From Zygnema cylindricum (lineage: Eukaryota > Streptophyta > Zygnematophyceae > Zygnematales > Zygnemataceae): a DNA stretch of 41,138 nucleotides. The notes beneath the pieces are model-generated. The model worked only from the letters and a program-made list of their open reading frames with translations, did not search any database and was not told where the DNA came from. The stretch lies in NCBI GenBank assembly GCA_037447655.1, contig JBBHKE010000948.1:1-41138 (forward strand), written 5' to 3'. Below, piece by piece: positions 22,137-34,831 of this stretch (positions are counted from its first letter, which is position 1; each line of letters starts with the position of its first letter). The position numbers and the translations under genes were made by a program.

Positions 22137-22870
22137 GGGTGAAGTTCCATCATACGTTTCTATAATTGTACGACAAACTCTACAGACCGGGTCGATTGAG
22201 TCGAAGTTGCATCACGTAGAGTTTGTAAGCCACGTGTTCTAAATTGATTGGCGCCACGCAAGCTACGATCCGATATTGAATATCTTTCATATTTTAGCAC
22301 CAACAAACTTAACTTAAAATCTTGACTTGCGTACCATGTACCTGCATACGAAGTAGTCATGCGACAAAACTTTTATACGTTTTGCAGACACCAGTCTGAG
22401 CACCAACTCATTTTTTAGGGTTTCATTTTTCGAACATAACGAAAGTCATTTGAGAGAAATAGTGTGACGAACAACAGTAAATGAAAATAGCGTGACGAGG
22501 GAATTTTAAGAAATTTCGTTTTTATTATCGGTTGTATTTTGGAAACCGCGTGTCATGTGCAAATCTTAAGATTTTTCGTATGTTTTCTATCATGACACGT
22601 AGCTTAATTGTCCACCGTGTCACATTTTTTGTTTCTGTATATGCCAACCCACCTCCTCGAGGTGGGTTCAGTGTAATAGAGAAAATTGAAGTGAACTCCT
22701 CGTAGATGAACATCCGACGACCAGTATTACCGCCAAGACCTTCGGAGAGTATCGACAAGATTCTTTGTAATGTTGTTTTTGTATAAAAACAAAATAGGCG
22801 GTACGATTTGGCACAGAGAGTCGCGGATTTATGTAAAAAACACCACTTTTCGCTTGATGGAACTTCACCC
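22137..22870. mobile_element. PIF/Harbinger-like element H3
   Basis: Perfect 16-bp ends GGGTGAAGTTCCATCA, flanked by TTA at 22134-22136 and 22871-22873; 734 bp. The left TTA is also the right flank of H4, so the two elements abut over one shared target triplet. Partial relatives lie at 17749 and 33959. Confidence 0.82.
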
Positions 22871-22873
22871 TTA

Positions 22874-23228
22874 GAGTAAATTTTTAGTTTGAAAAAACAC
22901 GATTACCCAAATTATAATTAATAACACTAATTTTTGTTTTCATTCACTAATCATTCCTTTACGCTAATTACGATTCGTTTTGTACTGTAGTGCGGAAGCA
23001 AAATTTTTTACAGTAAGGTACAGATTTTCATGCAATTGTACGTTACATTTATGTACTTTGACTGTACGATGCATGTACAATATACAAATCGTACGTTGTA
23101 CTTGAGGCAGCGCCTTCAGTAAATGTGCAATGGGTCAATTGCAGTAACGCGTTCGCCAAACACAGTGCCATGTCCTACTGTCGTTATTAATTGTATGGAG
23201 AAAACGTGAAAAACTTCTCTATTGAATA
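22874..23228. other. Intergenic, nothing recognised
   Basis: AT-rich sequence with several GTACG words. No open frame with recognisable content and no clear element end. Confidence 0.4.
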
Positions 23229-23525
23229 GTTAAAAAGTAGGCGTTTTTATGGTAGGCCTTTGGCCGACGCCTTTATCGTAAGTTGTGTTATGGGCTTTTC
23301 ATGCGATCTTGTTAGATCGCTACTTTGATAGGCGACCGTCCGACCGTCCGACCGTCCGAATTTGACGGTGTAAATATTTTTTTTGGGTCCGAATGTTTTA
23401 ATTGGTCCAATTTTTCGTCCGAATGTTTTAATTGGTCCGAATATGTCCGAATACAATATGGGTCTTAAGGTCATATTGTATGTTTTGCATACAATAGGCA
23501 TATGTATGGGCCATTGGGCCTACTT
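23229..23525. repeat. Possible small inverted-repeat element with (CGACCGTC) repeats
   Basis: AAAGTAGGC at the left and GCCTACTTT at the right form imperfect inverted ends, with further GTAGGCCTTTGGCC / GGCCATTGGGCCTAC pairing. The interior has three CGACCGTC units and a repeated CCGAATGTTTTAATTGGTCC. The target duplication is unclear. Confidence 0.4.
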
Positions 23526-23810
23526 TCACCCACTTTTGAAATAGCCTTTATTCAAAGCAACTGCAAGTGTGCTTGCTTGTAATGTTGTGTATCGGGTAAA
23601 ATTAGATCGTTATAGTATTTATTATCGGAACGTTGTTATCAACACACCTCTACACCGCGAATCGATAGTAGCGTTAATCACGCTAATGCGGCACCCTAAA
23701 ATTTTAATCATAATTCTTAAATAGAATGATGAAAAAAACCCTAAAAAACAAATTAGAGTGGCTGATTTCCTTGAAAATCCCCAAATTTTTAATTAGCGTT
23801 AATCACACTA

Positions 23811-24311
23811 CACCGCGCATCGTAATTAGAGTAATGAAAAAATCAGAGTAAAAAAAGAGAAAAAAATAATTAGAATAATTTACTCTAATTTATGTGATAG
23901 AACTGTTTCAGAAAGGAATTTACTCTAATTTATGCGGTGTACTCTAATTTGGCAAGTTAATATCCTCTACTGTAAATAAGGTATTCGTACAGAATCTGAC
24001 AAAACGTACAGTTTATCGTCACTATGACGTTTGCACTACGCGGATTGTTAAAACGCAGTTACATGATAACGGCCTGTATTAAATCATTATTTGTACTTTG
24101 TTATTTATAAAAGTACAATTTTGCACGGACGGACGTCATCCGTACTCCACACTATTTAAAGAGAACATATATTAGAATTAAAAACGCTAATTAAACCTTA
24201 CCTTAAATAGTATAATAAAAAAATTAGAATCATTTACTCTATTTGATGTGATAGAGTCGAAATTTCGAGCGACCGAATTAGAGTAATTTACTCTAATTAC
24301 GATTCGCGGTG
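23811..24311 (+). mobile_element. TA-MITE subfamily C, 501 bp
   Basis: CACCGCGCATCGTAATTAGAG after TA 23809-23810; right end ATTACGATTCGCGGTG before TA 24312-24313. Near-identical copies lie at 39080-39581 (same orientation) and 36889-37389 (inverted). There is a strong internal TTAGAGTAATTTACTCTAA palindrome and no open frame. Confidence 0.85.
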
Positions 24312-24411
24312 TAGTTGTTTTTTAACACTAAATATTTGTTAACGCTAATAGCGATTCGCGGGTAGGGGCGCCGAATTAGCGTGATTAACCCTCATAGCGA
24401 TTCGCGGTGTA

Positions 24412-24457
24412 CACCGTGAATCGTTATTAGTGCTAACACTAATAGCGATACACGGTG
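24412..24457. mobile_element. 46-bp minimal TA-MITE: two ends and almost no interior
   Basis: CACCGTGAATCGTTATTAGT is followed after a few bases by the near reverse complement ACTAATAGCGATACACGGTG. It abuts the end GATTCGCGGTG over a single TA at 24410-24411. The right flank is TC rather than TA. Confidence 0.7.
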
Positions 24458-25413
24458 TCCTTCCTGGTGCGCAGAGTTTTGCGAGCTCCAGGGACAACAA
24501 TGGCAAACTGTAGTACGAACTTCCAATAAGAAGTACGAACTTTTGATGTAGCCAATCAGAAGCTATTAGGCACGCGCAGAATCCTTTTGCACGTGACTAA
24601 GATTTCATCCAAATGTTGTTCCACTGAAAAATTATCCGCTTCCCACGTTTTCCACCTTTTATGTTCCACATTTCTTTGTGAAATTATGTCCAGATGTACA
24701 AATTATGTGACATTGGTCGCACTATAGCTTTTGTAGCCTTTGGAAGCTTCAAAGGCCAATGTGGCACACGATTTTGCTGTACATGTTCCGTACCACAATA
24801 AATTACTGTAGTGTTACTATTATTTTGAGTTAACTCTTCGCAAGTGTTGAAAATTGAAATTTATCAAGACTGCCAACCGGCCCCCGCCACATGGCATTTT
24901 TTGTCGTTCCGAGAAGTTGCATCATATCATATGTCAGCATCATTGAACAAAGCATTCCAGATTTTCCAAATTTCCATGAGCCCAGTATTATTTACACGTG
25001 TCGCTCTTTCAAATGGCAACGATACATAATCTTTCAATACACCATGCGAAAGCTAAAATGTCACGGTACCAAATCTCATCCCGATATGTCAAAACACTCG
25101 AAAGTCGAAACTCGTACCATCCGGCCAAACCGTAGCACGCTAGCAGGCTGTTCGTTTTTGTACGTTTTTCATTTATCTGACAAAAAGGGACTAGGACATT
25201 AGGTACTAACCCGAGTAGGCGATTATAGACTACGGTACGAACGTACGGTGGTAGTATAATACGACCGTCAGGGAACTCTGGAAGTCTGGCTTATTCAGTT
25301 ATTTGTGACAGCAAGTTGGCAGACCGATCTAAGTATTCAAGTTGTCTCCTCATCTATGCTTTTGCAGTATTGCACTTGTACAGACAGCTTGCTGCAGTCT
25401 GAGAATCGAGCTA
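24458..25413 (+). promoter_or_regulatory. Upstream region of the aminopeptidase P gene
   Basis: About 950 bp between the MITE cluster and the start codon. It contains a direct repeat AAGTACGAACTT (about 24512 and 24530) and GTACG-rich sequence. No TATA box or start site can be fixed. Confidence 0.35.
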
Positions 25414-28400
25414 ATGGCGATGGATGCCAGCATTCCATCTAATAGATCTCGTCTCGAAGCTCTCCGGAAAAGGATGGAGGAGTATCCAGGAGGGCCATTG
25501 CAGGCCTACATAGTGCCTTCTGAAGATGCTCATCAGGTTTTTCATCACTTTGTCACTTTTCTTCATTTGCGACAGGACTCTTCATCTATGATTGTTATGC
25601 CAAATGCTTTGATAACTGGCTGCAAGATCCTGTAGAGAAGTCTCTAAAGCGCTGTCGCAAGTGCAAAAGTTGAAATCTATTGAATAAAGCTGTAGCAAGA
25701 AGAAAACTGATTCAATGCCCTTGCTAAATTGTCCACTCCTTGAAAATTTTGTGTGGACAGAGTGAATACGTAGCAGATTGTGACCTGAGACGAGAATATA
25801 TATCAGGATTTAATGGTTCTGCAGGTGAGAATTTGTCATCTAAAGCCGATTTAACATTTTTAGCAAGTTTGACGTTTGGCTAGATCACGGAATATTAAGA
25901 GGTTAATTGTCAAATTTTGTTTTTTGTTACTGAAATGTAATTTTTTGAAGTATCAAAATATCCCTGACAGTCTAAATGAGCGTGAACATATGCATTTTTA
26001 TGTTACCGGCGCAAGTTATTATCATAACCAATGTGAAATTTGACTCTTTTTGAATTAATCGACTAGATCAGACACTTTCTGGAAATTTTGGTTAACTCGA
26101 TTATGCTTGCGATTGTTTAATGTGTAATGGTGATTGTGTAGAGGTTGTTTCCAACTCATTGAGACCACTTAAACCAAATTGAAAGTTATGGGATGTAGGA
26201 TTGGCCCTTGTTACACCCTCGGACGCCCTCCTATGGACAGATGGAAGGTACTTTTTGCAAGCCTCCAAGCAATTGAGCACTGATTGGAAGCTCATGCGAA
26301 TCGGTGAAGATGACGTAGTAGAAAGCTGGTTGGCCGAGGTATACTCTTGCTCCTCATAAACGGAGTGAGTTAATAGATCTGGTTGCTGAAGAACTTTGCG
26401 AGACTGTAGTTTCTCGTTTTTGTTCTCAAATGTTCTTGCTGTTGAAATTTGTTGGAATGGAGTTTTTAAAGTTGAGGAATAAGTGTTGTGGAACTGATAA
26501 ATCCATAGCATCCTTCACTCAGAACCAGCAATTGATAAAATGATTTTTTTTCGCGTGATCAGCGAATATTTGCATGTGAAGTATAGTTCGTGTGTCTATC
26601 CACATTAAATCTTGGCTGTTTTCTCTATCACGCAGTGAGCAAGAAGTGGATAGTTGTCTTTCGTCTTGTGGTAATCGGAAATGCTGAATATGCTCACTTT
26701 GCTTTGCCTCCGCTTTTGAAAACAGAATTTGCCAGAAGGTTCGCGAGTTGGATTGGATCCGACATGTATTTCAGTTGATGCAGCAAAGCGGTTTGACCTG
26801 GCTTTTCATCAGGCAGGATTGGTGATGGTGTTGTGTGAGCACAACTTGGTAGATCTCATATGGCAGGACCGTCCAGACCAACCACTTGGCGACGTTTCTG
26901 TGCACCCACTGAAGTTTTCTGGAAGGCCAGTGAAAGAGAAGTTGGCAGAAGTAAGAGAAAAGCTTGTGGATTCGCAAGCTCGGGCATTGATTGTAGCTGC
27001 TCTTGATGAAGTTGCTTGGTTATACAACATTCGAGGAAGCGATGTAGCATATAATCCCGTAGTGCGAAGCTTTGCGATTATCACTTTTGAAGCTGCCTTC
27101 CTCTATGTCGACTTGCGGAAGGTCAACGAAGAGGTATGTATTACAAAGAAGTCAGCTGTCTATGTGAATTTGACAAAGTGAAAGGTATGCTGCGGTCTGT
27201 TAATGTAGAGTGTCTGACCCTTTTTCTGTTTGCAGGTCAAAACATATTTTAATGAGAACTTGGTTGAGGTACGCGATTATGAGTTTATCCTGAAGGATGT
27301 GGAAGCTCTTGGAGCTGATTCTCTCAAGACTTCTAAAGATGGAGTCTCTGATAACGGAGAAGGGAACTGTCCTGTCAACGACAGTGAAGCCGCTAAAAGG
27401 AATGGAGAGTCTGTGGACAACCGGAATTATGTTTGGCTCGATTCGTCATCATGCTCTCTCGCCATCTTGAAACGACTGAGTTCACATATTCCGTCCGATG
27501 ACATTCTCCTCAAATCTTCACCCCTGGCACTTGCCAAGGCCCTGAAGGTATATGAATGGGCTCTGACTCACTTTTGAATTGAAATTCTCTGAGGGTATTC
27601 GGCAGGAACATCTGGTGTAGCATGAATTAAACAACCTTTGTATTGTCGTGACATGGTCATTGTGTTAGAATTGTAAAGACGGCGATGACTGTTTTTAACG
27701 ACTAGATGAATCAAATTCAAGTCATGGTATAGGTAATTTGCTGGCCTCGTCATGAAATTTTAAAGTGTTTATGCATTCTTATGTATCAAGTGATCTAAGC
27801 TTTGTGGCATCTCAGCTTTAAATGACTTGAATTTTGATGAATCTGTGAGGCACTACAATCTTTTCTTTTGTCCCCTTAGTTCAAGCCACAAGTAAAGTAA
27901 ACCAAGCCATCTTCTTACTTCATGGATTGTGATCTCAACCTTTTTTTTTGTCAGCTTGTTTGCGAGCTTGTGTCTTTGAGATTTTTCTTTTCTCAACCTT
28001 TTTACTGGTGGCTGGTGCACTTGTAGCATTCTGTGGAGCTTGAGGGTCTCCGAGCCTCACACATCCGGGATGGTGCAGCCATGGTGACATTTCTGTCATG
28101 GCTGGATGAACAGGTGAGAGAAATGTTCAAATGTGTGTTGATTGGTTTAAAACAACCATTAGTCCAGGTGGGCCCAGTAGTCTGTTTGAAAACCATGAAA
28201 AAGTTCAAACAGGAAAATAGCACCAAAATGTTATGGTACTTGGACGATTGCTCAAGGCCCCGCGCTGCTTCAAATATGAGTTTTGGCAGCTGTTTTCTCG
28301 TTCTTTTTCTTGCTCAAAATTCTTCGACGAAAGATTCAAATTGTTTAGAGCAATATCCCAATGTGCCCTTGTCCTGCAATGGATCGAGGTTTTTTTACTT

Positions 28401-31400
28401 GGTAAACTTTGCAACATTTAAATTAGAACGTAATTTAAATGCGAGCGTTAGATTTTCGACATTCTGCCGTCTTCAAACTGTTGACACTTTAAATGACTTT
28501 ACAAGTACAAAAGCACCAACAGAGTTGTCTGCCGATTGTACAGAGAGGTTGCGGTACCCATGTGTGCTTGTGAGTGCGAAACATATCTGGGTATCTCGGC
28601 TTTTTAACTGCAACTGCCAAAGTTTCTCAAAAAAATGGAGGTGCATGAAAGAAGAAGTTTGCTTACGACAGCACAATTTCTTGCTGCAGATCGTGTGTTT
28701 GGCCAAAACGTGCAATCATGTCTAGCTAGAATCGTAGGTACTTTTTTTTTTGTAGTGCAATTCAGCCTCACCTGCAGCAAGAAGGAGCTCCAAAATATGC
28801 TCATTGCTATGGCAATGTATGGGAAAAGATGGCACCTTCCATTGCTTGGTGGTAACTTCCACAGACATTTAAATTAGAAGTCTCAAAATGTTAGTTAACA
28901 TCCATCATTTTATGGCCTCAAGGAGGATCTTTTTACTCAGCATGTCTTTTCCCTCTTTCGTTTTGCGACCTTTTCATCATTACTGTAATGTCCATTCAAG
29001 TGGGGCATTCGTTGTTCCTGCTGCATGTGGCATTTTTTGAATACTTGTTTCAAGCAAGTGAATGAATCAAAATAGGATCGGAACAAATATGGATTTTTTT
29101 TTCCTTGGGAGTCTTGCATTTGACATATTGCTAATTTCGGTGCCCTCTGGGAAAGCAGATGCAACTACAGTTAGGAGCTAAAGGTTACTTTTCGGAGTCT
29201 ACAAAATCTTTGAAACGGAAGCACTGGTGAGTCAGATGCACCTGTTCCCATATCCACATTACAACTGCTTTTGTGTCCATAGCCCTTTCTGGCATAGAAC
29301 ATCGGTCGTTTTGGCATTTATAGATAGTCCTCCATGGAGTGATTGTGATTCATGTAGTGAGCGTAAGCAGTAATACACGAAAGCTCAAAAGCATCGAGTA
29401 AAACTTTCTGAGTTTTTTGGCCTTGATTTTTTTATCTTTAATGCCTAGATGTGGATAGGATGTGTGTATACCTCTATCCTTACTAGTTGTACGACTGACC
29501 AGGTTCATTAGCAGATATGCCTGAAACTGCGCTGTCTGAGGTTCAAGGGGTTGTTTCAAGAGGTTGTTTCAAGCGTTCAGTATTAGTCCTTCGCATGTTC
29601 AATACAAGGCTAGTAAGCACAGCGGTTTTCTGAAGCATGCCAGCTAGATCTGAGGCCTTTCTGCGTCGGACGGTGTTGAGGGTAGCAAGGGCCTCAGACG
29701 AAAGCGTGTGCGTATTTAATGGAGGTGCAGCGAAGGGGAGGAGAAGCTGACGGAAGTTTCTGTGGCTCGCAAGCTGGAGCAGCTGCGCTCTCAGCAAGAG
29801 GTGCATCTTGAAACCCATCCATAACTGCTTTACGTTTTATTCATTGACTTTGCATGGACTTGTGCTTTCGTAGCACCAGTTATATTAATGAAGTAGTGTA
29901 TCTTTTGTTATTGTTGTCTTGTATTCTCCTCTTGAGATGATGGTTGGTATGCCTCTGTCGTGGGTTTTAATATCGGCTTATCATGTGCCTGCTTGTTTTC
30001 GCTGCAGTATTTCGTCGGACTCAGTTTTCCCACTATCTCGTCTGTTGGCCCCAACGCTGCAATTATTCACTACTGCCCCAATGAAACTTCTTGTGCTGAA
30101 CTCGATCCCAATCTTATCTACCTCTGTGATTCAGGGGCACAGGTGTGCTCGCTTGTTTTTGATTTTTTCTTTATTAATTTTAAGCTTGTATTGTCAGATA
30201 TGGTCATAATTGTACTGTTGACTTGATTGCTATTGCGAATTTTTTAAACGGCCTTCAGAATACAGGTGTTTTTTACGGATTTGAATCCTTTGTGGCCAAC
30301 GTTCTACATGGACCCAGTCACTTTTATAATTTTTTACTTTATGGCAAGTTGCCTTGCAGTACTTGGATGGAACAACTGACATCACTCGAACTGTCCATCT
30401 TGGAGATCCAACCAAACATCAACGAACCTGTTTCACCAGGGTATGGGGGTTTATTTTCAAATTGCCATGGAGTGGATCGATTTGTTTCTATTTCTGCTTT
30501 GTGCCATGGGTTGGTAATGTCGCCAGTGTTTTCAATTGTTAATATTGATCCTCAAGCCAATCATAACTTTTATTTGTAAGCACATTTCATATGAGTTGCC
30601 GATTTTGTTGCTGGACTTGTTTCGATATCCCCTTCGTCTCTTTTATTGAATGATGCAACTTGATGGAGCCTTATGTGATGATGTTTGGCTTTTTCTCGTG
30701 TATTAGCCGATCAATTTTTTTCAGTGGTTGGGCAGCAGAACAGGAGTATGTTTCCTATTTGGTGCAATTTACTTTTTATCCATCTATATGGGCTGTTTTT
30801 CCTTGTTGCAGGTGCTACAGGGCCATATAATGCTTGACACAGCTATATTTCCAAATGGCACAAATGGTCTGTTTTTTCTGGACCTGTTGTTCAATGTAGG
30901 GCTGATATTTGTTGCAAACCAGGAGACATCTCTGTCAAATTGTTATTGCTGTACTTTTGAGCTCTGTGATCATCGTAGGCCAGTTAAGCAGTTATTCTTT
31001 GGGGATTATTTATTCCCCGAATAAAGATCCCCAACAGTCCTGTACAACCAGTAACTGGCCCTCTGCTGAACTTTCGTCAGACTTTGTTTGTACCTCCAAT
31101 TTTTTTCCCTGTTTATTCCCATCTGCATTTTATAGAAGCCTAAAGTTGCGTGATTGACTTTTGCAGGTCACTTATTGGACATACTGGCCCGAATGCCATT
31201 ATGGAGAGAAGGACTTGACTATCGCCATGGGACAGGCCATGGAGTGGGTTCTTATCTCAACGTACATGAGGGTAGGGCTTCCATATATCTGGAATCAATT
31301 CTAGAACATCATGATAAATATTTGTAAACAGCCTACTATTGTCATTAATGCATTTTCTGAATTCTAACCATTGAGGTCCAATCACTATACAAATGAAATT

Positions 31401-33068
31401 GCATTGATATGTCTGTTCTCTGTTCTGTGAACTGTTGTCATACAGGGCCACACTTGATAAGTTTTCGACCACAGGCAAGAAATGTGGCACTCCAGGCGAA
31501 CATGACAGTCACCAATGGTCAGTAGCTCATTCACTCTGCTTAATCAAAACTGTTTCTGCTAGTTATATATAATGTTTGGTTTCCTCGTTTTGTTTTGTTC
31601 CTGTTATTCGAGTGGTACATCATGTTGGACATGTGCTGCTTTTTGCAACCTGCATTTAATAAAATGTCTGTGTTTTCATTATTTGTACTGTGGTGAAGAT
31701 GAGAGGGACAGAGGCCAAGGAAAAATCGAAGCAATATTTCTGTACATGAAACATATTTTTCTGTGAAGTATCTGGCTGCGATGAAAATGTATAATGTTCT
31801 TAGTCATCTGGTGGACATGTTTTATTTGTTGCCACAGTTGTTGTCTATTCCTGCCTCCCTATTTCAGTAACCGTATTGTATCTTTCGTTTCTGTTTCGTT
31901 TCAGAGCCTGGTTATTACGAGGAAGGTGCATTTGGTATTCGGGTGGAGAACGTAATGGTGGTTAAAGATGCAACTTGTCCAAATAACTTTGATGGCAAAG
32001 GCTACTTAAGTTTTGAGCCTATCACCTGGGTATGGAAACCAAAACTCTTCTCTCGAATGCAATTACTTACAGCAGGGCCATTTTACAGCGGTGTTTTTGA
32101 AATCTCTTATTTGTAAGGAAGAAAGAAAGCCTGAGTTGGGTCGAGGTTTCGCAATATAAAATAATCAAATAAAGTCTTTTCTCTAATTGAGGGAGAAAGG
32201 TAAAGAGAAGTTTCACTCTTATGCGTCTCAATCTTGCTGGTAGTTGCTAGATTGCTGGCATCTTAATCCTCCTATACTATTCTTTCAGCTCCTCAATAGC
32301 CAAGGGTATATAACCACCCTGTTCTTTATTTTGCTCATTTTCTTGTCGCTTTGTTCACTTTTCGTAAATCTTCATCCGTTAGGAAGAACGCAAGTTCCAG
32401 AAAACGTGTAATCTTGTCATTTAGTTTGATTATTTTTTTGCCGACTTGCTCACTTTGAAAGCGTACCTCAAAGGCAGCAATGGGACCTCAATGCGTGCTT
32501 TATTACACATCTTGTCTTTTATGGGAAAGAAGCTTGCGAGTCCTCTTGTACCAAAATGACTAACTTGTGAAATGAAACATCATTTTGCCACGCTTCGCAT
32601 CATTCACAGTTTCGTTCTTCCATTTCTTTTTGTGTTTTGGGTGTCAATCTCCTTGAAACAGCTAGTGAAAAGCAGCAAAATTATTACTACTATCAATCAT
32701 TTGAAATATTCTCTTGTTTTGAAACTCCACTTTGGCCACACAAAGTTAGTGCATTTGAAGTTCCTCGCTACATGGCAACAAAATATTCTAGAAAGGGCCG
32801 TAACTGGGCATATATGCTCTGATGCAAGAAAACTGCAGCAGGTGTGAAGACTATTTGAATGCTGATTGTAGCTTTGACTTGGTTGGTTGACTGTCTTCGC
32901 TTTCAGGTTCCCATTCAAGAGAAGCTAATGGATCTCTCCATCATGACAGATGCGGAGAAAGAATGGGTGAACAAGTATCATGCCAATTGTAGAGAGAAAC
33001 TTGAATCTTTACTATCGGGACCGGAAAAGGATTGGCTTCATAGGGCAACCCAGCCTTTGAAGGTGTAA
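25414..33068 (+). CDS. APP1: Cytosolic Xaa-Pro aminopeptidase (aminopeptidase P, M24B; APP1/XPNPEP1 type)
   Basis: Fifteen exons join in phase: 25414-25536, 25761-25824, 26199-26338, 26726-27133, 27236-27547, 28027-28113, 29159-29226, 29731-29800, 30008-30142, 30360-30440, 30812-30866, 31167-31271, 31446-31517, 31905-32029, 32907-33068. They total 2007 nt, 668 aa, with GT-AG introns. It removes the N-terminal residue from peptides with Pro in second position. Three creatinase/prolidase-type domains appear: [33 protein letters not shown] and [16 protein letters not shown] (N-terminal), then the pita-bread domain [17 protein letters not shown]. Metal ligands are Asp465 (DSGAQ), Asp476 (DGTTDITRT), His539 (HGTGHGVG), Glu574 (NEPGYYE) and Glu588 (RVENV). 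No signal peptide. Exon 7 adds a loop ([11 protein letters not shown]) like plant enzymes. An alternative ATG lies at 25420. All catalytic residues are intact. Confidence 0.95.
28114..28725 (+). other. Long open read-through of aminopeptidase intron 6
   Basis: After exon 6 the frame stays open for 203 more codons into intron 6 before the first stop. The reading ([27 protein letters not shown] and so on) matches no domain I know, and the family continues in exon 7, so the intron call stands. It could be chance or a retained-intron isoform. Confidence 0.3.
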
Positions 33069-33638
33069 AAAGATTAATCATCCGTTCTATCGTAGTGCTT
33101 TTACAAGTTTCCGTCGTCAGGCTACGTTGGGTGAATAGCTACTAGATTGAGCTTGAAAAGGTGGAAGAAGAGATCACAAGTTGCTATAGATATGTATAGG
33201 TAACAGTAGATTAGTTTCCTTCTGTAGTTTTCAAGGCAATAAGGAGAATGCTATATATGACTCCAGTGAAGGAACAAGAAGCTTCTGCTATGCTCACACC
33301 AAAGTTATTTTTTCTTCTGTTAGATGAATGGAAATGCAAGTTTATATTAGTATATGTTTGTGGGATTGTTCACATGCATTGAACTCAATGAGTGCAAATC
33401 GTTTTTTCCCAGAGTGTTTGAATATCAAACAGTGTTGTTGATGTTCCTAAATTTTAGTTGCACAAAGGTGCTTGATCCAGGAATCCTAGGCATGACCGTA
33501 CACTCTCATTTGCTTCATGAAGATTGCCCCCCTATATTCAATCTCGAGCACCTTTCCAATGAGCCAAAATCAGAGTCTCTCTTGGAAGACAGCTATCTGC
33601 TGTGTCTTCGTTTCTCCAAAGCTCGATTTAGTACAGTA
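33069..33638. other. Aminopeptidase 3' UTR and flank
   Basis: No gene recognised. The open frame around 33354-33653 has no domain and runs into the MITE. Confidence 0.45.
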
Positions 33639-33745
33639 CATCGCGAATCATAATTAGAGTAAAGAAAAAATTAGAGTATGAAAAGAAAAAATTCCGTTTG
33701 GGTTGACAGAATTAGCGTAGATAACTCTAATTACGATTCGCGGGG
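33639..33745. mobile_element. 107-bp TA-MITE (C-type ends)
   Basis: CATCGCGAATCATAATTAGAG after TACAGTA (33632-33638), and ACTCTAATTACGATTCGCGGGG before TA 33746-33747. It is a short internal-deletion form carrying the C subfamily ends. Confidence 0.75.
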
Positions 33746-33958
33746 TAGTGTGTTGGACTGGACTGCCGGCACTCGCTTTATTTTTCCTGTTTTTCTGCTT
33801 TTTTCTTTACATTTTCTTTTGGGACCGTGCGTTGTCACGTTGAGGTGATTCGTGATTCGCAAAAAAAAGGCGTTTTAATATTTCTGTGCAAAATTTATAG
33901 TACTTTAGTTTAAAGAGGACTTCGTTTCACTTTGCGTCTAAGTTCAATGTAACGCTTA

Positions 33959-34831
33959 GGGTCAAGTTCCATCAGACGTTTTTGTAATTATACGGCCAAC
34001 TCTACAGACCGGGTCGATTGAGGGTGAGGTTCCATTAGGGGAAAAATGCCATTGCTTACTGAAAGTCGTACTGTTTCGTACAGTGCCGTACCAAAAAACA
34101 AAAATGTCAGAAAAACAAGCCTACTGAATGAGGAATCTGATTCTCCACGTTTATGGGCGTGAACGGGGACCGTCGGATGCATAATCGGATACGCCATTGT
34201 TTGACACTTTCATTTCGCAACAAGTGACCCGGAGTAGGTCAATTGTAAGCGCCTGAACGAATAGCATTGTGCGTCGTGGAAAAGTGAACAAATATCCACG
34301 ACGACCGCGCGACCAGGTGGGTACACGTCGCATATGACATGTGCCTTTCGCCAGGGAGGATGCGAGGCCACCGGAAGCCGCAAGAAAATCTTTGACGGAG
34401 GATATTGTTCCACGCTTTTGTTGTCATCCACTAACCATTCTGACATATTCGTACGCTTTTACAAATCTTAAGTTTCGTCATCCCGTACAGATTTTATTTA
34501 ATACGTCGTACGAGTCACTTTTTACCTTCGCTGGTACAAATATGCGGTCAGAATTTGCTGTCAGAGATCCTTTGAAGATTTCTAAAATCATATTCATTTA
34601 TTACGTGGACCAATTAAAGTGTACTACGAAAATAAGTGTCGGTTACTGACCCGACACAATGGAACGATGGCTTCAGTAAACGAATTTTCAACGTTTATTG
34701 CGACCGCCTAAACTGAACAACGCTCTGGGTAGATGTTCCATCATGAAGAGTCTGTAAGCCACGTGTTCTAAAATGACTGGCGCTACGCATTTCGGTAAAC
34801 TTCCTCACTTTTCGCCTTATGGAACGTTACC
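33959..34831. mobile_element. H3-type element with nested H4-type element
   Basis: Starts GGGTCAAGTTCCATCAGACG after TTA 33956-33958 and follows H3 as far as CCGGGTCGATTGA. GGGTGAGGTTCCATTA then begins an H4-like insert (about 34025-34725). H3 similarity resumes at GTCTGTAAGCCACGTGTTCT and ends near CGCCTTATGGAACGTTACC. H3 and H4 at 21387-22870 are the intact references. Confidence 0.65.

Noticed and set aside
22525-22868. Frames at 22525-22868 and 17975-18241 that share similar proteins
   Set aside because: They read the H3-type element in two copies, with different frame breaks; there are no conserved catalytic residues.
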